DNA from: Emiliania huxleyi CCMP1516
Lineage: Eukaryota; Haptophyta; Isochrysidales; Noelaerhabdaceae
Reading direction: 5' to 3'
NCBI RefSeq assembly: GCF_000372725.1
Contig: NW_005197053.1
Location: forward strand, 40,001-104,000
Length of the DNA stretch: 64,000 bases
The translations under genes and the position numbers were made by a program. Shown piece by piece: positions 40,551 through 52,036 of this stretch. The stretch's first letter is position 1. Every line of letters starts with the position of its first letter. The notes below the pieces were generated by a model. It was given only the letters and a program-made list of their open reading frames with translations, did not search any database and had not been told where the DNA came from.

Positions 40551-42710
40551 ATGGTGGTGCCCGCCTCGACGCCTTCAGCGCCGCCACCGGGCGACGCCGC
40601 GCCTCCCGGCTCCGAGACCTTGCACGTGGGCGGCTGGAAGGTCGTCGTCGCCGACGGGCACGCGGTGCTGCCCGAAGGCATGACGCACCTGCCGGACGAT
40701 GCGTTCCGCGGCCGCACCTCTCTCGTCTCGGTCGCCTGCCCGAGCAGCCTCGTCTCCATCGGCTGGCGCGCCTTCTGCGGCTGCTCCGCCCTCGCCCGCG
40801 TCACCCTTCCCGCCGGCCTCACCTCCATCGGCAGCTGCACCTTCCGCAACTGCTCCTCCCTTGCCTCCGTCACCCTCCCCGCCGGCCTCACCTCCATCGG
40901 CACCAACGCCTTCCGCGGCTGTTCCTCGCTCGTCTCCATCGACCTCCCCGCCTGCCTCACCTCCATCGGCCACAACGCCTTCGACGGCTGCTCCGCCCTT
41001 GCCCGCGTCACCCTCCCCGCCGGCCTCACCTCCATCGGCTGGCGCGCCTTCTGGGGCTGCTCCTCCCTCGCCTCCGTCACGCTGCCGCTGCCCGATGGCC
41101 TCTCGATTGACGACGGTGCCTTCTTCGACTGCCCCCTCAACAATGAGGCGAAGGCAGCAGTGCAGGCCATCAACTTTTGGGCGGTGCGGCCTCCAATCGA
41201 CGCGCAGGGGCATGCCACTGTGCCGGAGGGCCTCACCACCATCGCCAGCAGCGCCTTCCGAGAGTGGGCCTCCCTCGTCTCCGTCACCCTCCCTACCACC
41301 CTCGTCTCAATCGGCGACGAAGCCTTCTTCGGCTGCTCCTCCCTCGCCTCCGTCACCTTCCCCGCCACCCTCACCTCCATCGGCGCCAGCGCCTTCTGGG
41401 GCTGCTCCGCCCTCACCTCCGCCGCCCTCCCCGCCGGCCTTACCATCGGCTACTGGGCCTTCTACCGCTGCTCTGCCCTCACCTCCGCCGCTCTCCCCGC
41501 CGGCCTCGCCTCGATCGGCGAAGACGCCTTCGAATGCTGCGACTCCCTCGCCTCCATCACGCTGCCGCTGCCCGATGGCCTCTCGATTGACGACGGTGCC
41601 TTCTCCGACTGCCCCCTCAACGACGAGGCGAAGGCAGCAGTGCGGGCCATCAACTTTTGGGCGGTGCGGCCTCAAATCGACGCGCAGGGGCACGCCACTG
41701 TGCCGGAGGGCATCACCACCATACCCAGCTGCGCCTTCTCCGACTGCTCCACCCTCGCCTCCGTCACCCTCCCCGCCGGCCTCACCTCGATCGGCAACGA
41801 CGCCTTCTCCGGCTGCTCCTCGCTCGCCCATGTCACCCTCCCGGCCGGCCTCACCTCCATCGGCGACGAAGCCTTCTTCGGCTGTTCCTCGCTCGTCTCC
41901 ATCGACCTCCCCGCCACCCTCACCTCCATCGGCGGCTGCGCCTTCTCCGGCTGCTCCGCCCTCAGCTCCGTCACCCTCCCCGCCGGCCTCGTCTCAATCG
42001 GCGACGAAGCCTTCGAGCGCTGCTCCGCCCTCCCCTCCGTCACCGTGCCAACCACCGCCGAGATCGGTGACAAGGCCTTCGACCCCACGACCACCGTCCT
42101 CCGCCTCTCGCCCGCGAGCATGCGCGCCCAGGCTAGGGCGGCGGAGGCGGCGGCAAGAGAGGCCGAGATGGCGGAGGCGGCGGCGGAGGCGGATCGGAAC
42201 GCGGAAGCGCTTCTGGCGGATGAGGAGGCGGAGAAGGAGGCGGAGCAGCGCGCCAAGGAGCGCAAGGCCAAGAAGAAGAAGAAGAAGAAGGGCAGGGGCG
42301 GGGGGAGCGGCGCCGGGCCGTCGCAGGAGCCGGAAGGCGAGGAGGCGGAGGCGGAGGCGGAGGGGGAGGCGGTGGCGGCAGCAGAGGAGGCGGAGCTGGC
42401 GGGGGCGCTCCAGGAGAGCGCGAGGCTGGAGGAGGAGAGGCGGGTGGCGGAGGAGCAGCCGCCCGAGCCGGAGGCGCCGCCGAGGGAGGAGGAGCCGCCG
42501 CCGGCCGACTTCATCTGCCCAATCACGACCGAGGTGATGAGCGACCCGGTGATGGCGGCGGACGGCCATTCCTACGAGCGGAAGCAGATCGAGCGCTGGC
42601 TCGCGACCAAGTCGACGAGCCCGATGACGGGCGAGACGCTCCAGCACACGCACACCTTCCCAAACCACGCGCTGCGCCGGCAGATCCGAGAGTGGCAAGA
42701 GGCGCATTGA
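40551..42710 (+). CDS. BspA-type LRR protein with C-terminal U-box
   Basis: ATG 40551 gives 719 residues without introns; the frame is open upstream but has no better ATG near the homologous start. After a short leader (WKVVVADGHAVLPEGMTHLP) come about 18 BspA/Treponema-type LRRs of 23-24 residues (SVTLPAGLTSIGDEAFFGCS). A segment of about 160 bp (41077-41240) recurs 480 bp later (41557-41720) almost unchanged. A coiled-coil, Ala/Glu-rich and Lys-rich linker follows, then a U-box (DFICPITTEVMSDPVMAADG, HSYERKQIERWLATKSTSPM) at about residues 648-719. The U-box implies an E3 ubiquitin ligase with the LRRs choosing the substrate; this is inferred. Confidence 0.92.
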   Translation: MVVPASTPSAPPPGDAAPPGSETLHVGGWKVVVADGHAVLPEGMTHLPDDAFRGRTSLVSVACPSSLVSIGWRAFCGCSALARVTLPAGLTSIGSCTFRNCSSLASVTLPAGLTSIGTNAFRGCSSLVSIDLPACLTSIGHNAFDGCSALARVTLPAGLTSIGWRAFWGCSSLASVTLPLPDGLSIDDGAFFDCPLNNEAKAAVQAINFWAVRPPIDAQGHATVPEGLTTIASSAFREWASLVSVTLPTTLVSIGDEAFFGCSSLASVTFPATLTSIGASAFWGCSALTSAALPAGLTIGYWAFYRCSALTSAALPAGLASIGEDAFECCDSLASITLPLPDGLSIDDGAFSDCPLNDEAKAAVRAINFWAVRPQIDAQGHATVPEGITTIPSCAFSDCSTLASVTLPAGLTSIGNDAFSGCSSLAHVTLPAGLTSIGDEAFFGCSSLVSIDLPATLTSIGGCAFSGCSALSSVTLPAGLVSIGDEAFERCSALPSVTVPTTAEIGDKAFDPTTTVLRLSPASMRAQARAAEAAAREAEMAEAAAEADRNAEALLADEEAEKEAEQRAKERKAKKKKKKKGRGGGSGAGPSQEPEGEEAEAEAEGEAVAAAEEAELAGALQESARLEEERRVAEEQPPEPEAPPREEEPPPADFICPITTEVMSDPVMAADGHSYERKQIERWLATKSTSPMTGETLQHTHTFPNHALRRQIREWQEAH

Positions 42711-43176
42711 GCGGTTTCGCGCGTCCGCGTGGCGCGGGGTGTCGTGTGGCCGTCGTTATTCTTTTCGCAACCGAACCGGTGTGTAACCGCAGCAGCGCCT
42801 TCTCCCCAGATGCCAGAACAGCGCGCGCGAGCTGACCTTACTTATTACTCTCATCACCGCACACCCCGACGCGAGCTCTCTCAGTCACAAAGGAGTCAGT
42901 CGACCCGCACAGTCCACAGACCCAGAAAATCCCTCCAGTGTAGCACTACGCTCCCTCCCTCCCTCCCTCCGCGTCCCGGTTGCCACTGCGCTGCGTCCTT
43001 TTTCGCGCGGCTAGGCCGCCTCCGCCCTGGCCCTCTCAGCGGCCGCTGACACGCGCCTCGCCTTGGCGGCAGCGACCGCCGCCTCAGCCGTCGTCAGGCG
43101 TGGCGACGGGCAGGCAAGTGTAGGCGTCCGGGTGGGCAAGGGACATTCTGCAGAGGGGAGGAGCTCAGTCTTGGTG
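42711..43176. other. Intergenic between convergent genes
   Basis: No clear gene. A minus-strand Ala-rich frame at about 43010-43110 could be a 3' exon of the neighbouring pentapeptide protein. A CCCT tract lies at about 42951-42966. Confidence 0.35.
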
Positions 43177-44246
43177 TCAGCCGGTGTTTGCCGTGGACAC
43201 ACCCGGAGGCAGCGCCCCCGTCGCCATCTCGAACAACGCCGACATGATCCCTGTCGTGCCCTTCCAGCTCGCGCGGTCGAGGCTCGCGCTCTTGAAATCG
43301 GTGCCATCGATATTGGCGCCGTCAAATATTGCGCCCGGAGAGACGGTCAACTCGAAGCTGGCCGCTCTGATATGCGCGCCGGTGAAGTCGGGGCTGGTGA
43401 ACGACGTCTCGCCGACCTGCGCATTTTCCATCTTCGCGTTGCGGAACGAGACAGCGGCGCCTCGCGCGTTTTTGAACTCGGCGCCCTTCAGCTGCGCGCC
43501 ATCGAACACCGCGCAGGCGAGATTCACGTCCTCGAGAATGGCCCCCTCCAAATTGGCGTTGCGGAGGTCAGCGTTGTACAGATCATTCTGCGGGCACACC
43601 AAGGCCAACTCCACGCCGGGCCCGACAGAGGCACAGCACGGGCAAGTCTTGACAGGCGCCGGAGGGCAGCCCGCTAGCTTGCGTGCCTTCTCCGCCGGCG
43701 TCGGTGGCTTCAAAAGGCCACCGCTGCTCGGCAGCTTGTTGTTCATGACGCGCATGGGCGACGACAACCACGACGGCGCGGCGGTCGCGCTCTGCCCCGT
43801 CTTCTTCACCTGGAATGGACGCTAGGCGGGAGTCGGATATGGGTGTCGCTTAGACTACTGTTTTCGGTTATGAGTCGGTTATGGGTGTCGAAGAGTCGCT
43901 TACTACTACTGCTCTTCACCTGGCATATGTGGTTGACTGACGGGCGGATCGAGTCGACGTTACCCGATTGCAGCTCGCATCGGCTGTAGCCAAAGCTGTC
44001 CGTGCCGACCGTCGCCCACTCGTACGCTGTGCAAGAGGGGTCAGCGAGACAATTCGACTCGCAGTCGGCCTGGCTCATGAGCCACTGCTCTGTGTGCGGC
44101 CCGCTTGGGTTGAGCGCGCTCGCACATAAGCCGTGCGCGCTCACGGCGCCCGGAGCGTTGGAGAAGCTCCCCGTCGCAGCTTGGGCGCACACATTTTGGA
44201 GCAAGAGAATCGCCACATACACGCACGTGGAATAGATAAGCATCAT
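43177..44246 (-). CDS. Secreted PAN/apple-like plus pentapeptide-repeat protein, 2 exons
   Basis: Exon 1 (44246-43920) starts MMLIYSTCVYVAILLLQNVC, a signal peptide, followed by a cysteine module (HTEQWLMSQADCESNCLADP, SCTAYEWATVGTDSFGYSRC) resembling PAN/apple domains. Intron 43810-43919 is GT-AG, with CCAG|GTGAAGA at both ends. Exon 2 (43809-43177) has a Cys-rich linker and about 20 pentapeptide repeats (ADLRNANLEGAILEDVNLAC and DGANIDGTDFKSASLDRASW) forming a right-handed quadrilateral helix. A secreted or surface binding protein is likely; the ligand is unknown. The GTG-initiated extension to 44306 is not needed. Confidence 0.75.
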
Positions 44247-44780
44247 CAATCGATGGCCGGGGAAGGGGCCGAGGCGACGACCGAGCCACAGCTTTTCGAG
44301 CTGCACAAGAAAGGGGCGGTGGCGACGACGGCGAGAGCCACAGCTTCTCCGGCTGAATCATCTCTCGAGGTCTCGAGGTTGGAATCACATTCACTTTTTT
44401 CGCACCCTTTGCTGCCACTCATAAAATCGTTGGGTCGTAACGTACCGTACACACATGCTGGGAGTTCAAGTGCTACACTCCGTTCCTCCCCTGACCCCTC
44501 CGGCGCGAAGGGCAACGGCTCTGCCCGCTGCGGAGGCGCTGCCTCCCGTGCCGATGGGCACTTCATCGCGCTTGGCAACACTGAGGAGCACCTCTCCACC
44601 TGGCTGGCGCGCACAGGCACGACGCAAATCATACGATAATCGCCTTCCGGACTGCTCGTGAACGCAATGTAAATGCCGCGCACATACGTCCCACGTTTGA
44701 GCTAGCTGGCTCTACTAATTGTCCCGTATTTGCAGGTCATCGCCGCTTCGCACGTTATGCGCACGACATCGCGCAACCGG
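44247..44780. other. Intergenic between two minus-strand genes
   Basis: No gene recognised. It should hold the promoter of the PAN/pentapeptide gene and the 3' UTR of the receptor gene. Confidence 0.35.
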
Positions 44781-47700
44781 TCAGACCTGCTGCACCGACG
44801 ACGCCTCGCCTCCAGAGACCTCGCGCGCCTCCGCAGAGCTGCGGCTGCTCATCTTGGCGAACACCCGGCTGAGGCCGCCAAAGCTGCGCTTCGCGAGGCT
44901 GGTGCCGCCCTCAGCGACGCTGCCCGAAACGAGGAGGTCCGCCCGCGACCGAGCGGGGGTAGCGCCTAGGCTCTTTGCCAGAAGGACGAGCGACACCTGC
45001 GGACAGGGACGCCCCTCTTCACGAAACGCTCGATGCGGGGGGGGAGCTCGCTGTGGGGGAGACGGGGCGCGCGCCCTGCGGTGGCGGCCGGGGGTGCACG
45101 ATTTTGCCAGGTCCTTGTAGAGTCCGCCGGCGATGAGCTCCTGCGGCGTTTGGGGGGGAGAGGGTTGGGGAGGAGGGGTGGCGGGACGGGCGCCACTGTT
45201 GGACATCCGCTCCTGCGGCGTGACTTCAAAAAACCTCGAGAACTGGCAGCCGCGGAGCGCGGGGTCGTTCTCGTGCGCCATCACGATCTTCAGCCTGTCC
45301 TGGCGCGCCTGCTTGACCTGCTCGGCCAGCCGCTCGTCGCTGACGAAGCTGTCCTCGTTGAGGTAGAGCAGCATGTGCGTCGCGCTGGCCGGCCGATCAT
45401 CGGTGGTGGAGATCGTGAGACCGGCAAAGACGGCGGCGATCTCGGTGGCCAGCTCCAGCGACCCCGGGTTGGCAGGCGAGGCCCAGAGCGTGGTCTGTTT
45501 GGAAAAGGCGAGCGACTGGCTCTCGGGCTCGCCCGACACGCAGAGCGGGAGGGAGGTCTTGTCCAGAAAGTTGGGCGAACAGAGGAGCACCGCCTAGGGT
45601 GGTTCAAGTGGGGGTCGCGGTTGGGAGACGGAGAGGACTGCGGAGCGGCTGGCTGAGGCCGGCGGCGCCTCGGCGATGATTTTGAGGGAGACGAGCTGAA
45701 ACTCATCGATGCGATACCAGATCGTGAGCGGCCAGTCCTCGTCAAAGATGGCCGGCTGCAGTTCCTCGGGGCACTCGTTGCGCAGCGCCTGCAGCGTCCC
45801 GCCTCCCTTTTCAGGGTCCGCTTCTTGGACGAGGACGAGCGGCTTGTCCTTCTCGAGCGACGAGCGAACCTCTCGGAGGCAGTTCTGTGGCGCGGGAGAG
45901 GCGGGAGGTAAGGCCAAGGTGCGGTAGAGGCGGGGTGGGAGGAAGAGGCGAACCTTGGAGCGGAAGTAGCCCTGCGAGAGGAAGAAGAGGATGGCCTGCG
46001 AGCGCTGGATGTACTCCTCGAGCGCCCCGATATCCTTGAGATCATCTACCTATGAGAGCACACCGCGGTGCGTCAGAGGCTGTGTGTGTAGCTAGCGCGG
46101 CTGAGCATGTGCGCGCGTCGAGAAAGACTTTGATGTCCGGCAGCAGCTGCTCGAGCTCGCCCTTTATGACCTTGACGGCGTCTTGACCGGTCGACCTATT
46201 CGGAGGTTGTGGCTCTATACCGGGTCCTGCTCCTCTTCTCCCTCCATGGCTATGACTCACCAGATGTGGCTGTTGAAGAGGTGCCATGTGAGGCCGGTCC
46301 CGATGCTCAGCTCGGGGGGCTGCTTGGTCGAGACGAGTCGGATCGTGGGGACCTTGGCGACGCGACGGGCGGCGACGATGGCGCTGACGAGGAAGAAGGC
46401 GAGCACGACTGCAACGAGGATGATCATCGAGTCGACAATCACATTGAGGCTGCGGAAGCCGAGGACATCGGCGGGGTCTACTCCCTGGTACCGCTCCTGG
46501 ATGCCGAGGAAGATGGTGCTCCAGTTGGTGCCGAGGAAGAGGAGGAGGAGCACGAGGCTGGTGGCGACGGCGATGACGTTGTCCTCGACCCGCTTGTACG
46601 GCCGCACGACGGCGAGCGCGACGGCGTAGCATGAGCAGATGAGCGTCGCCACCACGAGGCGAACAAAGGCTCGCTCCTCCGGGACCAGCAGCACGAAGCC
46701 GGTCAGCACGAGCTTGCGCGCCAGCTCGACCGCCTCCCACCAGTACCAAGTCTTCTCGTACTCCCGGTGGAGGAAGGCGGTGGCCCGCGTCAGAGCATTC
46801 GGCGTCTTGGCCTGCAGCGGCTTGTAGCAAGCGGCGAGGAGCGACGTGAAGAGGACCAGCGAGCCGGCGGGCCAGAGGACGATGAAACCGATGGCGAGGT
46901 TCTTGATGGGTCCGTGATCGTCGGAGCCGCACTCGACGCTCGCGTCCTGCCGCATGTAGGAGACCTGCTGCAGGGGCTCGTTTGGCGGAGAGATGGTGTA
47001 GGCCTATCAGCAGAACGTTGCGAGGACTGAGGGGGGTGGGGTTGTGAGCAACGGCAGTCAGCTGTGAGGGGCGGCGCCTGGCACGACCAGGAGCGGAAGA
47101 TGGAGGCGCTGATGGTGGGCACGAAGCAGAAAATGAGCACCAAGCCAGCGGGCGTGAGGTCGAGGAGGCCGAGGGCCGCCTCCGCCCACAGCTTTGGGCG
47201 CGGTGGCGGCGCGGTTCGCCAGCAGTGGAGCCGCAGGCTTATTCCCGCAACCATTAGCAGGGCGATGAGGGCGACGGGGGAGATAGCGACGGCGAGGAGC
47301 CGCAGAGCGTAGCCGAGGCACTGCTCCGGCAGGAAAAAGCCAGACCAGTCGATGGAGATCACGTTGGCCAAGTTGTCCGTCCAGCCCGTGTACTTGTCTG
47401 GCAGCCGCGCGGAGTAGGTGGAGGACAAGACGGTGCAGATCTGGTAGAAGCCAAACAGGATCTTGACCTTGGCCGTCATTCCGACCCCGACGTAGTACTT
47501 GACGGAGCGGTCTGCAAAGCGGAGGATAGGGCCGATGATGCGCTCCTTCCGCCACGGCATGTGGTAGGCCCACGCCGCCAAGCCGCACGCGACGCAGAGG
47601 CCGAGGACGAGGCCTACGATGCGGCCCACAGCGGCGGCGCGCGGAGCGCATACTTCGCAGGTGTCACCGTCGACGAGGTGGTGGTCTGGCGCAGCGCAGA

Positions 47701-50439
47701 GCCGGCACTCGGGCCCTTTGAAGTCCGAAGCGCAGTACGCGTCCGAGCCCGCCTCCACCATCCTCCGGCGGCGAGAAGCCTTTCTCGCCACCGGCTCGCT
47801 GCCGGCGCACCGCGTCTTGCCAGCCTCGGCATTGCCGCCAAAGAGGCGGCACTCTGTCAGCACGGCGGAGGAGGGGCTGGCGCGCCAAAAGCCGCGCGGG
47901 AGGACGAGGGATGAAAGGGTAGTGTTGTCCGGGCAGGCAGCGTTCGGCGGGCACGGCTTGCAGTACTCGGTTGGGGAGGTGAAGATGATGGCCGAGGTGT
48001 TCCGCAGGTAGTAGTCGTCCATGCAAAATGAGCAGGTGGTGCTGCCATTGACCGAGCTGAGGGGGTGAGGACACGGGATGCATTCACCCTGGCCAGGGTT
48101 TGCGGCGTATGCGCCTGCAGCACACTCGATGCAGGAGTCGCTGCCGGCGCCAGAGGTGGTGCCGGGCTTACAGAGCTCGCACTGGGAGAGGCCAGCTGCT
48201 ACCGCGACGGTGCCTGGCCGGCACGGCGCGCACGCATCGCTGCTTTCCGCGCCCCGCGTTGCGCTCGCGGTCCCGGCGGGGCAGAGCTCGCACGCGGCGC
48301 TCGAGTTGGAGCCGTTGGCCGGGTTGAAGCTGCCGGCGGGGCAGGGCTCCCAGACCATGCGGGTGGCGGCGCCCGCCTCTTCGCAGTAGCCGCCGTGCGG
48401 GCAAGGGTCGCAGGCGGGGAGGCCGAGGTCGGGAGAGAAGCTGCCCGCGGGGCAGGTGAGGCAGTCCGATTGGCCTGTGAGGGGCTGATGCTGGCCCGGA
48501 GCGCACGGGATGCAGCTCTCGCTGCTCGCCGCGCCGAGGGCGGGCATGCGAGTGCCGACCGGGCAGGGCTCGGGGTCGGCGGTCCCCTCCTCGCAAAAGT
48601 GGCCCCTGGTGCACTGGCCGCTGCAGGAGGTGTTGGTGAGGCCGCTCCTGTTCCCGTAGTAGCCAGCAGAGCAACGGTTGCACTCGGGGGCGCTGAAGTC
48701 GCCGAAAAGGGAGCCCTCAGTCGGCATCCAGCGGCCCAAGCGGCAGTCCCAGTCTATCGGCGAGTTGACGGTCTGTATCGTGGTACCGTCGTTGCCGGTG
48801 AAGGAGGCGACGCTGATCGAGGAACGTTGTTCGAGGTCTTGCAGAAACAGCACCGAGCCTGAGACGTCCGCACTGTTGTTGATGAAGTCGACACCCGCGA
48901 CGGAGAGGGACTCGCTTTTAAGCGCGTAGACGACGCCGCCGAGCTGCGGTTTGCGAGGAGAGAGCGGGGTGAGGCAGCCGTGGCCCTCTCCATCTCTCGC
49001 CCCGCTGCCGTGAGGCGCTCTGCAGGGAGGGATTCTACGCGGCGCACCACGAAAGCCGAGCAATTCCTCACGGTGGAGTCGATTATCGAGACCGCACCGC
49101 TGCGCTCCGCATGGACGACGCCGCCATCCTGCGGTTGCGAGGAGAGAGCGGGGCGTGAGGCAGCCGTGGCCCTCTCTTCCCGCTGCCGTGCGGCGCTGCT
49201 GGAGGCGGCTAGCTCTACGCGACGCACAGCTTCTCGAGCCGAGCAGTTCGTCACGGTCGAGCCGGTAAGCGAGACCGCACCGCTGTTCCCCACGTAGACG
49301 ACGCCGCCGATCTGCGGTTGCGAGGAGAGAGTGGGGTGAGGCAGCCGTGGCCCTCTCTACCTCTCGCCCCGCTGCCGTGCGGCGCTGCAGGAGGCTACGC
49401 GGCGCACATTGTCAGCCGAGCAGCCCGACACGGTCGAGCTGGTTATCGAGACTGCACCGCTGTCCTCCGCGTAGACGACGCCGCCGGACTGCGGTTGCGA
49501 GGAGAGAGCGGGGTCAAACATCTCCCGCCCCGCTGCCGTGCGGCCGGCTGCTAGCTCTACCAGGTACTACGCAGCGCACATCGCCAGCCGAGCAGCCCGT
49601 CACGGTGGAGCTTATTATCGAGATCGCACCGCTGCCATCCGCGTTGACGACGCCGCCGCCGCCCTGCGGTTGCGAGGAGAGAGCGGGGTGGGGCAGCCGT
49701 GTCCCTCCTTATCTCTCGCCCCCGGCTGCAAGGCGAGGAGGCGGCGCACATGAGCCGAGCACCCCACCAGGGTCGAGTTGATTATCGAGACCGCGCCGCC
49801 GTGGGGGTAAATGAAGACAACGCCACCATCCTGATGTAGCGAGGAGAGCGCGGGAGGTCAGGCAACAGTGTCCCTCTCCATCGCTCGCCTCGCTGCCGTG
49901 CGGTGGCCGGTGCTAGCTCTATCTTTGCGGCGCACCTCGTCAGCCAAACAGCTCGTCACGGTCGAGCCGGTAATCGAGACCGCACCGCTTTCAGACGCGA
50001 AGACGACGCCGCCGTACTGCGGTTGCGAGGAGAGAGCGGGGTGAGGCACCCGTGGCCCTCTTCATCTCTCTACCCACTGCATGGAGAGCCTAGCTCTGTC
50101 TATGCGGCGCACATCTTCAGCCGAGCAGCTCGTCACGGTCGAGCCGATGATCGAGACCGCACCGCTCTCATACGCGGCGACGACGCCGCCAGACTGCGGT
50201 TGCGAGGACAGAGGGCAGCGGATGGTGGGACTCGGATTGGTGGGACTGCAGAATCCGGATCTGAGTCCGCTGCCATGTGGCGCTGCAGGGCGGGGCTGCT
50301 AGGCTACGCGACGCACCCAGCCCGAGCACCCTGTCATAGTCGAGTCGATGATCTCGATGTCGCCTGCGCTGTTCGCGTGCACAACGCCGCCGGCCTCGTC
50401 ACTGACCCAGTACTCCTCCTCGTCCTCCTCGTCCTCCTT

Positions 50440-50493
<54 letters not shown>

Positions 50494-51887
50494 CTCCCCC
50501 TCTCCCTCCTTCTTACACTCACCATCGACCCAGACGCACCCAGCCGCCCCTCTCCCGTTGACGAGGTTCAGCCCCCGCAGGGTGAGGCTGCAGCCGCCCG
50601 AGAGGTAAAAGAGCCTGGTCTCTCCCTGGCCGTCGAGCGTCGAGCCCTCGCCGCTGCTGGCGACGGTCACCTTGATGGTGGAGGTGCAGCTGATCTGGCT
50701 GAACAGCTTGAAGTGCGCACCGGGCGGCAGGTAGATTGAGATGTTGGCAGCAGCCTCCGTGATCAGGGAGCGGAGCTTGTCCTCGCTCGCCGCGGCGACA
50801 TCGAAGCCGGGGGAGAGCGGCGGCAGCGGCGGTGGTGGCGGGGAGGGCGGCGTTGGTGGCGGTGAAGGCGGCCGGATTGCCCAGCAGATCTGAGTGGCAG
50901 AGGGAGGAGGGGAATCAGAGACGTGAAGGAAGGGATATGAGAGGGCCCAGGGCGCGCCTTCCAGCCCGACCCGACATCGCTTTCATCCGATTTCCACTCG
51001 ATGACGCCGTCCTCCGGCACCACGCCCTGCGGCCCAGAGGTGCCGCAGTACTTCACGCCGTTGACGGTGAGGTAGTCGTAGCGGCAGCTCATCTCGTCTT
51101 GCACCTCAAAGGCGACCGTCTCCAGCCCGACCGGCGGCACGCCGCTGATGGTGCACGCCTCGTTCCTGTCGTAGCTGTTCGGGTAGTTTGGCGACACGGC
51201 GCACGAGCCGCTGTCGGTGAGCGAGCACGGGCCGGTGAGCTGGAGCGGTGCCCGTGGCGGCTGGGGCGGCAGCGGCGGGGAGGGCGGCGGTGGAGGCGAT
51301 GGAGGCGGTAAAGGCGGCGTTGATGGTGGCGGCGGCGGCGAAGGCGGCGGTGGCGGGGAGGGCGGCGGCAGCGGCGGTGAAGGCGGCGACGGCGGCGTTG
51401 GTGGCAGTGCGGGCGGCCGATCAAAGCAGCGCTCAGCGCAATCATCAGCACCAGGGGCAGGGAGGCCTTCGTCGTAGCAGGAGGCTCGGTTGGCATAGTT
51501 GATACAAAGCTCGCAAATGCCGGTTGAGCCCTTGTCAAAATTACAGAATGATACGCCATCCTCCTCGCAGCCACACGGCTGTGGATCCGTGGGAGACGCG
51601 GCCGCCCTGCCGAAGCACAGCGCGGCGGTGGCCACGCGGACGGTTGGTTTGAGCGAAGTGGATTTGCTGAGTAGCACAAAGGCTCCTGCGCGCACGAGGC
51701 TCGTCTCGACCAGCTGCCGGACAGCGACCATGAGACCAGCGAAGAGAGAAGGGCTGGCGGAATCCGGTTCGATCCGGACGGCGCCCGCGATGAGAACGGC
51801 ACCGCCGCCCTCGGCGGCCGCGAGGGCCGAAAGCAGGCGGAGCAGCTGCAGAAGCATCGAAGGACACAGCGCCGGTGTTTCGTTCAT
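44781..51887 (-). CDS. Giant receptor-like protein: CUB, beta-helix, Cys-rich, multi-TM, TIR
   Basis: ATG 51887 begins a signal-like leader (MLLQLLRLLSALAAA). In order follow a Cys-rich segment, Pro/Ser linkers, a CUB domain (SPNYPNSYDRNEACTISGVP, CRYDYLTVNGVKYCG), an Asp/Glu run, nine similar parallel beta-helix strands on separate exons (GGVVYAEDSGAVSI-type), about ten GCC2/GCC3-like cysteine units (CPAGSFSPDLGLPACDPCPH), then about eight or nine TM helices (RIVGLVLGLCVACGLAAWAY to IILVAVVLAFFLVSAIVAAR) and a cytosolic TIR-like domain (DIKVFLDVDDLKDIGALEEY, AILFFLSQGYFRSKNCLREV). Introns placed at the 3' end: 47004-47077, 46196-46260, 46050-46116, 45885-45953, 45594-45668, 45141-45212, with donors GC, GT, GC, GT, GC, GA. 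It looks like a surface sensor that signals through TIR; ligand and output unknown. Confidence 0.75.
48955..50400 (-). repeat. Tandem exon-intron cassettes, about 180 bp each
   Basis: Within the receptor gene, about eight cassettes repeat. Each has one 30-residue exon (pattern GGVVxAxxSGAVSIxxSTVTxCSAxxVRR) and an intron that ends CTCGCAACCGCAG. Copies centre on about 49085, 49265, 49445, 49620, 49790, 49980, 50155 and 50350. Intron sequences (AGCGGGGCGAGAGG and similar) are as alike as the exons, so whole cassettes were duplicated recently. Confidence 0.85.
50407..50515 (-). repeat. In-frame GAC/GAG hexanucleotide repeat
   Basis: A CTCGTC repeat on the plus strand codes for alternating Asp-Glu between the CUB-side beta-helix start and the first cassette. 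Length is likely to vary between individuals. Confidence 0.9.
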
Positions 51888-52036
51888 AACATATCAACCA
51901 TTTCTGAAAAAAAAATCACGGTTTCGGGTGTGTGTGTGTGTCCGGGGGGGGGGGGGGGGGGGCGTGCAACGCTCAGCGCGCAGCCCTTGACAGCCCCGCG
52001 CGGGCGGGAGAGGAGGGGGAGAGGGCGGATCTCCCC
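51888..52036. other. Receptor upstream region with GT and G runs
   Basis: Contains (TG)n at about 51930 and a run of about 19 G at 51943-51962. It should include the receptor promoter. Confidence 0.45.

Noticed and set aside
37199..41446. A 1415-codon open frame on the minus strand
   Set aside because: It crosses a signal-anchor gene, the 1.1-kb minisatellite and the antisense of the BspA-LRR gene. It is open only because the decamer array and GC-rich codons lack stops in that frame.
41177..42537. Alternative-frame Pro/Ser and Arg/Leu proteins within the LRR gene
   Set aside because: The LRR/U-box frame explains the sequence fully; the others are byproducts of periodic GC-rich codons.
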